This document shows, piece after piece, positions 6,001 to 8,959 of a DNA stretch of 8,959 nt. Position 1 is the stretch's first letter, and each line of letters starts with the position of its first letter. The notes below the pieces were generated by a model. That model was not told where the DNA came from. It made no database searches and saw nothing but the letters and a program-made list of their open reading frames with translations. Origin of the DNA: CAZRZN01 sp964604565 (GTDB lineage: Bacteria; Pseudomonadota; Alphaproteobacteria; Rhodobacterales; Rhodobacteraceae); the NCBI GenBank assembly GCA_964604565.1, contig CAZRZN010000174.1, positions 1 through 8,959 of the forward strand, given 5' to 3'. A program made the position numbers and the translations under genes.

Positions 6001-8959
6001 GTCCGCAACGAGCGAACTGATGTTGATACCCTGCCGGCTGTCCCGGATTTCGCCCCCGGACACCAAGGCCCGGTCCCCGTCCAGATCTACCGCCCACCCG
6101 CTGGTCTGTGCGGCATCCCGCACGATGGTGTCCGCGATGATCAGGTCGTGACTGTCGCGATCCGAATGGATTGCGGTATAGCTGATGTCCTCGATCAGCA
6201 GATCGCGCAGCGTGACATGCTGCGCACCGCCCAGCACCTGAATCCCGCTGCGCCCGTCGCGCAGGGTCAGATTTTCCAGCGTGATGTGGTCGGCGCCGTC
6301 GATGGTCACGATTTCCGTGCCGCTGGCGCGCGTCCCACGGTCAAGGATGCTTTGCGCGTCGCCGACGCCCGCGCCCACGATACGGACGGGAGTCCCATCG
6401 GCCCCGCCATCCTCGGCCGCGATGACGATGTCCCGCGTCAGATCGTAGATCCCCGCACCGATATGGACCACGTCGCCCGGTTCCAGATCATAGGCGTCCA
6501 GCAGGTTCTGAAGGGAGGCCATGGGGCTGTCTGCGGATTTGCCGGTGTTGGCGTCATCGCCCACCGCCCAGCCGTCCGGATCGCCGATCAGGCTGTCGTC
6601 ATTGACGAAGAAGGAATTGCCGTTGTTGCCCACCAGAACCGGCGCGGTGGCCGCGCCCTGGGTGCCGGTGTCTTCGGCGATGGCGCGCAACAGCACCGCA
6701 CTGTCGGCGAACGCGGCGTCGGGGGTCCAGTCGAAACGCGCCTCGCCATACCGGTCGAGCGTGATGCCATTGCCGACCGATGTCCATGTCGCGCCGTTGT
6801 CATTGCTGGCTTCGAGGCGGACAGTGGCATCCGGTATGCCCGTTGGCACGCTGCGCACCAGTTCCAGCGCCGCGAAATGCACCGGCTGGTTGCCCGCAAG
6901 CCGCAGGAATTCGAGATCCAGCCCGTCGCCCCCGGACGCCGTAACGGTCAGATCGACCACGACGGGACGATAACGGGTGCCCGCCTCCTCGGCGATGCTG
7001 AGGCCCGATGCGACGGTGACACCGTCGGCGATGATGTCATGCAGGTCGGTGCCAGCCGCCGACACGGTGGAGGACGCATGCAGGCGCAGCGTGTAGGTGC
7101 CGTCCGGCAGGTCCGGAATGCTGACCCGGACGGGCGAGTCCTCATTGCCGTAGAGATAGTTCTCATACAGCGCATCAGGCCCAAGCCCCTCGCCTCCCAA
7201 TTGCAGGCTGGACAGGGAGATGGTTCGGGAGAAATCGGCGCTGCGCTCCACCATCCAGTCGGGCATCCAGTTGCCCAGCCCGGGTTCCGACACGGCGCCG
7301 CCACCCAGATTGATGAGCGCCACCGGCGCGCTGTCCAGCAGGCCGTTGGTGCGGATGTCGACGGTCGTGGTTTCCCCGACCTCGACCTTGTCGAAGCCGG
7401 TGGGCGCTGTGACTTGCAAGACCTCCGCCGGGGACGGCGCGGCACGCTCTGTGTTGCCCGACGCGCCGATATCGGCGCGGCCGCCGTTGGGCACGCCTTC
7501 GGCCCAGAACGGCCTGTCCGGTCCGGCGCCATCGACCGCGGGACCGGTCGCCGAGGGTGTGAAATCGTCATCCGCGCCGCCATCGCCCACCAGCCGCTCG
7601 ATCCGGATGGCATCGGCTAGGAAGGGGCGGTTGTCGGTTTCGCGCAGCAGGATTTCCAGCGTGTCGCTGCCCGCCTGGACCAATCCGATCTCACGCCACA
7701 TCTGCCCGTCGATTTCGGTGCCCGGGCTTCCGGTCTGATTGACCGATCGCGTCGACAACAAAGATGTCCCGTCTGACACCTCATACAGCGCATTGCGCGA
7801 CAGGCTGAAATCGGGGTCCGACCAGTTGGCCCAGATCCGGTAGACCGCGCCTTCCTGCAGGCCGGTCGCCGTCCAGCGCGCGGCGGATCCGTCGTCCAGA
7901 CGCCGCTGCGTGCCGTTCACGCCAAAGGCCTCGTCGACACCGGTGCCGGTTTCCGTGTAGCCGGCGTCGGCATTGTCGATCACCGTGACCTGCGTCACGG
8001 TCTCGTTCCAGCCCTGCACATTGTCCGCGCCATCGGGATCGGCAAAGCCGGGATCGCCCAACCGGCTGGACCGGTCATGACCGCCGGCATAGAACCAGTC
8101 GGTCAGCGTCGGCGTCTCCAGCCCGCCCCACAGGCCCAGCGTCGCGGTGTCCCGCAGGTCGAACAGGTTGTGATCCGAAACGAACCCGCCCTGAACGCCG
8201 TTCGCGATTTCCATGGCACGGGCGTCGCCGCCAAGCGCAAAGATGTTGGAATCGATGTTCAGGCGGCTGCCGCCGTTGGCGTCGATTGCCACACCCCCCT
8301 CCATCGCGAAGGTGTTGTTCGCCAGCAGCAGGTAGTCGCCGGAGTTGATATCGATGCCGATGGGGGCATTGCCGTAGAACAGCGTGTTCTCGACAACCAG
8401 ATCGCCGCTCGAGGCGTTTTGGATGCGCAGATTGACGGCGTCGTTGTCATGAATCCGACTGTCGCTGATCGTCGCGCCGAAATAGCGCGTGCTGACGTAG
8501 ATCCCGACCGTGTTGTCGTAGACCGCGGCGCCGGTCACATCGGCATAATCCCTTTGCGAGATGCCGGTGGAATTGTCGCGGAAGGTGCCGCCGACAACCT
8601 GGGACGTGCCGGACAGGCCCAAGGCTTCCTGACTGCCCCGATTGTTGTAGAACAGCGAGTCCATCACGGAGGTGTTGTACGCGTAGACGCCCCGGATGGT
8701 GCTGTCATGCACGATCAGGTCAGAGGCCATCATTTCATACAAGCTGGCGGCATAGGAGTTGTCGGTGAAACGCGTGCCTTCGATCGTGTTGCCCGATCCC
8801 CTGATATTCGCCCCGGTGGAATTCCCTAGGATCAGCCCGCCACGGATGACGATGTTGTTGCCGTCGATGTTCAGCCCGGTGCTTGCGCGCGAGACGTCGA
8901 CATTCTCCAACAGGTGGTCGTTGCTGTCCCTGACGATGGAAATGCCGTCGCGGAAAGGG
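1..8959 (-). CDS. giant modular extracellular protein, internal fragment (beta-helix / golvesin-like / cadherin-like / PKD repeats)
   Basis: One uninterrupted minus-strand frame fills the window: codon 1 is 8958-8956, codon 2986 is 3-1, and I read no stop. Start, stop, signal sequence and anchor lie outside. Domains in order are: end of beta-helix A (residues 1-316), golvesin-like sandwich (324-456), Ig/malectin-like/sandwich linker (514-782), beta-helix B (783-1283), a second linker (1294-1561), beta-helix C with an inserted sandwich (1562-2275), SbsA-type Ig-like (2282-2408), two cadherin-like domains (2414-2606), then 181-residue Ig-PKD modules (2607 to the edge). I saw no cysteine and only seven lysines. 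This is typical of very large secreted or surface proteins of Gram-negative bacteria, often exported by type I secretion, but no secretion signal is visible. A role in adhesion or polysaccharide binding is inferred from architecture only. Large multidomain proteins of planctomycetes and cyanobacteria share this domain vocabulary, as I recall. The reading frame is near certain; the function is not. Confidence 0.95.
55..597 (-). repeat. 181-residue Ig/cadherin-like + PKD module, copy 2 (residues 2788-2968)
   Basis: This is the second full copy, contiguous and in frame with copy 1 and with identical domain order (Ig/cadherin-like at 328-597, PKD at 55-327). It differs at positions 62, 94, 147, 149, 150, 151 and 562. 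Three of these clusters change protein: HVYATAGD instead of HVYSAAGD (147-151) and TVEAA instead of TVAAA at the end (62). Those at 94 and 562 are silent Arg changes. The near identity marks a very recent duplication or ongoing homogenisation. Confidence 0.9.
598..1140 (-). repeat. 181-residue Ig/cadherin-like + PKD module, copy 1 (residues 2607-2787)
   Basis: This is the first copy in protein order of a 543-bp in-frame tandem unit. The first half (871-1140) begins NTAPVIGPLPSREVVEGDT and contains LPATDAEGDGVTWTLVSGP, FSFTAPGVSG and VRVRATDDGPG, a putative Ig or dystroglycan-type cadherin-like sandwich. The second half (598-870) is a PKD domain, with FWEIDWGDGT (the W-x-DWGDG box at 742-765) and THVYSAAGDVTLSLVAVDAEG split over its last strands. 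The copy ends TVAAA. Between this and copy 2 I count 7 differing bases in 543. Confidence 0.9.
1141..1428 (-). other. domain: cadherin-like domain 2, degenerate (residues 2511-2606)
   Basis: IADALDVVSGTSTRIVLSGT leads to EIVSQPDIGILTRVSD, FDYFAPAGTEGATQFAFTVT and IVALNVLRQ. The 'v..gt...i.L.gtD.e...l...i...P..G.L' and 'f.Y.p..g..G...F.ftv.D' pattern follows directly on the NDAPVA end of the previous domain. It is a second cadherin-like unit with weaker conservation. It ends right at the first 181-residue module, whose NTAPVIG start takes the place of the usual 'N.APv' junction. Confidence 0.65.
1429..1719 (-). other. domain: cadherin-like / tandem-95 type domain 1 (residues 2414-2510)
   Basis: LPVANPASVQVSEDGSVLI is followed by SASDDDGDTLSYRITEGPRF, GTVTYRPDEN, DSFRFAVDDG and ends VPVNDAPVA. 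'P.A....v.v.EDgs..i.L.a.D.DGD.L.y.i...P..G.l', 'G.vtY.P..n..g.DsF.f.v.DG' and 'V.i.v.pVNDAPVA' form the classic signature of bacterial cadherin-like/VCBS-associated (tandem-95) repeats. Acidic DDDGD and the terminal NDAP are usual calcium-ligand positions. This is a rigid, calcium-dependent spacer in large surface proteins. Confidence 0.8.
1735..2115 (-). other. domain: SbsA-type Ig-like domain (residues 2282-2408)
   Basis: VTPPTVTGIPVL opens a domain with IRVQTSEALELVS, ANYELRGAGADGVLDTGDD, LVLNFAEPLEDGLWRLTLSG, IYDTAGNRLDGDGDG and DYLHTFTVD. The 'fsE.ld...v....NY.l...G.DG.fGt.DD', 'L.dG.yrLtv' and 'i.D.aGN.LDGD.DG...GGdy...FtV' layout is typical of the bacterial Ig-like domains grouped with SbsA/Big_5. 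The run DGDGDG (1774-1791) is an alternating Asp-Gly motif likely to bind calcium. The domain marks the switch from beta-helical units to a stalk of sandwiches. Confidence 0.65.
2134..4275 (-). other. domain: right-handed parallel beta-helix C, complete and interrupted near its end (residues 1562-2275)
   Basis: The cap is DFYVNDGSLTGD, DNRNDGKTAATPMADLGAL, AYDLEPGDRIWVDAGSYSV and APVEIRGAG, each aligned to helix B with a 2,340-bp offset. The coils include ISDMTLAGGWRGIN, LRDSLVFGNAG, IVGNRIFDNRVGIQQNNN, ERNQIYSNATGVQSG, LRQNLIYDNTN and LRNNILQSDQG, a clear Asn-ladder PbH1 series. The end begins with SDHNLFHLGTG (3021-3051), LGLWEG and DIDGADNVLGG, followed by GGGADDNFNL and the AIDAG box. It then reads DYFDRPRSDDP, is broken by a sandwich domain (2161-2718), and closes with YYDIGAFEFQ (2131-2160). 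The large size (about 714 residues) is explained by that insert. Confidence 0.85.
2161..2718 (-). other. domain: beta-sandwich inserted in helix C closing segment (residues 2081-2266), nidogen-like/choice-of-fold surface domain
   Basis: The segment contains LPFSFDFYGTTYDEVRITTD followed by GYLQFG, then HPIIAPFATNMRTS, VYRTDGQTAGGVDWVRFRWQ, LNFAVTLFANGEIEFHYGAG and AIVGVSAGNGETF. The order 'lPFsF.FyG..Y..v.vttnGyl.Fg', 'iaPfw.d', 'd...vRW', 'nF.v.Lf.nG.I.f.YG' and 'vGvs.gnG' is a widespread extracellular beta-sandwich seen in bacterial surface proteins and reminiscent of NIDO domains. It lies between a 'DYFDRPR' box and 'DIGAFEF', which in simple beta-helix proteins are only a few residues apart. 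From memory, the same insertion occurs in giant planctomycete proteins; I could not check this. Confidence 0.6.
4276..4491 (-). other. domain: small 'DNGTTW' beta-sandwich, copy 2 (residues 1490-1561)
   Basis: NPLFDLEVSTDNGTTWTPVA is followed by GKAQWTAGPE, ETALLRVSSSDG and SDTSDAGFAIANGG. It is the counterpart of 6613-6831, and the ending 'lRv.SsDGs.sDtSdagFaI' is the more typical form of this KNH/Fn3-like sandwich. It runs straight into the N-terminal cap of helix C. Confidence 0.6.
4510..4938 (-). other. domain: malectin/CBM-like beta-sandwich, copy 2 (residues 1341-1483)
   Basis: The segment starts GVTWSSAAWKRSGYAIDRNY, rich in aromatic residues. It continues FLNGVQFAGVN, YTLDVPDGTYTLRLHGMA, FTVSVDGTDRL, VTVVDGSVTIGLQRE and closes GLELVRD. 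The order of strands 'v.dGtYtlrLh', 'f.V.vdG', 'v.v.dG.vti.l' and 'l..lElvr' is that of malectin-like jelly-rolls. It is the counterpart of 6850-7233, but its first third has diverged almost beyond recognition, which suggests different ligand surfaces. Confidence 0.5.
4939..5109 (-). other. domain: Ig-like linker strand segment, copy 2 (residues 1284-1340)
   Basis: VQVLSPNRGEKLEAGETYEL leads into SFRTSGLQQQEVALAMS. It corresponds one-to-one with the copy at 7234-7419: V at 5077-5079 aligns with L at 7417-7419, a separation of 2,340 bp. The 'vlsPnrGE.leaGetye..frtsGl' form is closer to the consensus of these Kre9/KNH-like openings than copy 1. It joins the end of helix B to the second malectin-like sandwich. 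Confidence 0.5.
5110..6612 (-). other. domain: right-handed parallel beta-helix B, complete (residues 783-1283)
   Basis: The N-terminal cap starts FFVNDDSLIGD and carries DDANTGKSADSPMASLQNL, AYDLEPGDVVHIGAGIYDL and GTPVRIVGAG. This is the typical entry into a secreted beta-helix, resembling DUF1565/pectate-lyase-3 caps. About fifteen or more coils follow, with Asn ladders and repeated 'r.N.i.....Gi.v' turns (LIHNNNVGVRA, QIHDNAGSGVNG, VRNNVIHGD, RIENNTLVLG, LIRNNIMQM). It ends with DFRLTIGAAGIDAG and NGGRINIGAFGGT. It is about 500 residues long with no inserted domain, unlike helices A and C. Its end uses ADYNQYDLTGGG rather than the SDHNLF box of A and C. Catalytic function is unknown; a polysaccharide-binding or modifying surface is possible. 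Confidence 0.85.
6613..6831 (-). other. domain: small 'DNGATW' beta-sandwich, copy 1 (residues 710-782)
   Basis: DATVRLEASNDNGATWTSVG is followed by EARFDWTPDAAF and AVLLRAIAED. The 'v.le.S.DnGatW..i ... W.p.....tallRv...d' pattern belongs to short KNH/Fn3-like sandwiches common in extracellular bacterial proteins. It ends at APVLVGNNGN, immediately before the N-terminal cap of beta-helix B. The matching region of the second cassette keeps DNGTTW and TALLRV in the same order. Confidence 0.55.
6850..7233 (-). other. domain: malectin/CBM-like beta-sandwich, copy 1 (residues 576-703)
   Basis: The core reads VSIPDLPDGTYTLRLHASS, then a strand pair ending in DGVTVASGLS, a 'VVVDLTVTASGGDGLDLEF' strand, and a closing HFAALELVRS. 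A 'pdGtYtlrLh ... v.v.DG.l.i.f ... i.aiElvr' layout is the usual core of malectin-like and related carbohydrate-binding jelly-rolls. The homologous copy in the next cassette keeps PDGTYTLRLH and LELVR. The assignment to malectin-like rather than another CBM or choice-of-anchor family is tentative. Confidence 0.45.
7234..7419 (-). other. domain: Ig-like linker strand segment, copy 1 (residues 514-575)
   Basis: LQVTAPTGFDKVEVGETTTVDIRTNGL opens the first linker cassette (written here without its continuation). The pattern 'v.sP..g...eaGet..v.frT.Gl' is the start of a Kre9/KNH-like or Fn3-like beta-sandwich. The second copy of the cassette starts with VQVLSPNRGEKLEAGETYEL in the same place. The remainder (APVALINLGGG, then a Trp/Met-rich stretch NWMPDWMV) is not recognised and probably completes the fold. 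Its role appears structural, joining helix A to the following sandwich. Confidence 0.45.
7441..7590 (-). other. closing segment of beta-helix A after the inserted sandwich (residues 457-506)
   Basis: This short stretch carries GDGGADDDF, a degenerate version of the 'AIDAG' box (PAVDGAG), and NGGRADIGASGNT (about 7450-7488). These are the same landmarks that end helix B (NGGRINIGAFGGT) and, in part, helix C (GGGADDNF, AIDAG, DIGAFEF). Its presence downstream of the golvesin-like domain shows that the latter interrupts the end of the helix. It hands over directly to the first linker cassette. Confidence 0.6.
7591..7989 (-). other. domain: golvesin C-terminal-like / CBM-like beta-sandwich (residues 324-456)
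   Basis: The domain begins VTVIDNADAGYTETG and continues through a Trp-containing strand (ARWTATGL), a strand with YRIWANWSD, a block with LYEVSDG and SVNQTG, then MWREIGL, and ends ADAIRIERL. This order (IDN.DAG, Y.v...W, VNQ, W..lG, ADA.RI) matches what I know of golvesin C-terminal-like/Xly-type carbohydrate-binding domains found at the ends of bacterial exo-enzymes and surface proteins. Its length of about 133 residues is normal for that family. It sits inside the closing segment of beta-helix A rather than after it, because helix-type sequence (GGADDDF, then NGGRADIGASG) resumes downstream. Sugar binding is plausible but not shown. Confidence 0.65.
8011..8958 (-). other. domain: right-handed parallel beta-helix A, C-terminal part (residues 1-316)
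   Basis: The segment is built of short imperfect coils of about 20-25 residues with recurring Asn/Asp turns and alternating hydrophobics, such as IHDNDAVNLRI, VENTLFYGNAP and LLANNTFAMEGG. This is the PbH1/NosD-type pattern of right-handed parallel beta-helices. The N-terminal part is off the right edge. It closes with SDHNLFDLRD (8149-8178), LGLWGG and DPDGADNVQG, the same closing motifs used by helix C about 1,709 residues further on. Such helices occur in polysaccharide lyases, epimerases, tailspikes and adhesins. I see no convincing catalytic residue set, so the activity is left open. Confidence 0.85.

Larger units (their letters stand above)
5080..7419 (-). repeat. diverged cassette repeat, copy 1: Ig-like + malectin-like + small sandwich + beta-helix B
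   Basis: This 2,340-bp unit has the same domain order as the following unit at 2134-5079. Three anchors hold the same offset of 2,340 bp: the cassette openings (7417 vs 5077), the Asn of the YVND/FVND cap (6601 vs 4261) and the DLEPGD box (about 6475 vs 4135). The PDGTYTLRLH strand is offset by 2,343 bp. Protein identity is high only in the cap, the LRLH strand and the LELVR strand. The repeat is old and its coils have diverged. Confidence 0.75.

Noticed and set aside
6948..7613. Minus-strand alternative frame of 221 codons.
   Set aside because: It lies out of phase with the motif-bearing frame and encodes low-complexity Arg/Pro/Ser sequence. It overlaps the golvesin-like end and linker, which read clearly in the other frame.
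157..7620. Long plus-strand open frames (157-1179, 1240-1794, 2302-4467, 4564-5382, 5581-7620, 8077-8829), up to 721 codons.
   Set aside because: All share the phase that is codon-for-codon the reverse complement of the minus-strand gene. Their stops fall exactly where the real gene uses the rare codons CTA or TCA (1177-1179, 1792-1794, 4465-4467, 5380-5382, 7618-7620, 8827-8829). Their products are Arg/His/Gly-rich without domain motifs. They are open because the gene avoids TTA, CTA and TCA.
8294..8299. Six-C run as a possible frameshift or phase-variation tract.
   Set aside because: The frame is intact across it (TFAMEGGVAIDANGG continues in phase on both sides) and six bases is short for a slippage tract in a GC-rich gene.
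4276..8958. Beta-helices as a specific enzyme (pectate lyase, mannuronan C5-epimerase, alginate lyase).
   Set aside because: Only the fold pattern is visible. I could not identify a conserved catalytic set, and the Asn-ladder coils are equally common in non-enzymatic adhesins and structural proteins.
1..8959. Promoters, ribosome binding sites, terminators or small RNA genes within the window.
   Set aside because: The whole window is coding in one frame and no separate gene start is supported. Any promoter-like or hairpin-like string here would be coincidental in GC-rich coding DNA.

Overview
The whole window lies inside one protein-coding gene read on the minus strand. Counting codons back from position 8958, I read 2,986 consecutive codons down to position 1 without a stop. 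The gene enters at the right edge and leaves at the left edge, so its start, stop, promoter, secretion signal and neighbours are all outside the window. There is no intergenic DNA, RNA gene, mobile element or CRISPR array. The DNA is GC-rich (about two thirds by eye), with strong GC-ending codon preference (GCG, GGC, CTG, GAC, ATC). This fits a high-GC Gram-negative bacterium. A marine alphaproteobacterium of the Rhodobacterales type is my best guess, and a planctomycete with similar giant proteins is the main alternative. No taxonomic marker is present.

The encoded segment is a giant, modular, almost certainly extracellular protein. I saw no cysteine and only seven lysines, and it is rich in Asp, Gly, Ala, Thr and Asn. 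In protein order (right to left on the map), residues 1-316 are the end of a right-handed parallel beta-helix (helix A), followed by a golvesin-C-terminal-like sandwich (about 324-456) set into the helix's closing segment. Next comes a linker cassette of an Ig-like strand pair, a malectin/CBM-like sandwich and a small 'DNGATW' sandwich (about 514-782). A complete beta-helix B (about 783-1283) is followed by a second copy of the linker cassette (about 1294-1561) and a complete beta-helix C (about 1562-2275). Helix C's closing segment carries a second, unrelated inserted beta-sandwich (about 2081-2266). An SbsA-type Ig-like domain (about 2282-2408) and two cadherin-like domains (about 2414-2606) follow. 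Last comes a tandem array of nearly identical 181-residue modules (Ig/cadherin-like plus PKD), with two full copies and the start of a third cut by the left edge.

Two scales of internal duplication stand out. An old one repeats the cassette of linker plus beta-helix with a period of about 2,340 bp. A very recent one is the 543-bp array at the left edge (7 differences in 543 bp). The likely design is several beta-helical, carbohydrate-facing units joined to a long stalk of beta-sandwiches. Adhesion, matrix or polysaccharide binding is an inference from architecture; I found no catalytic signature that would settle it.
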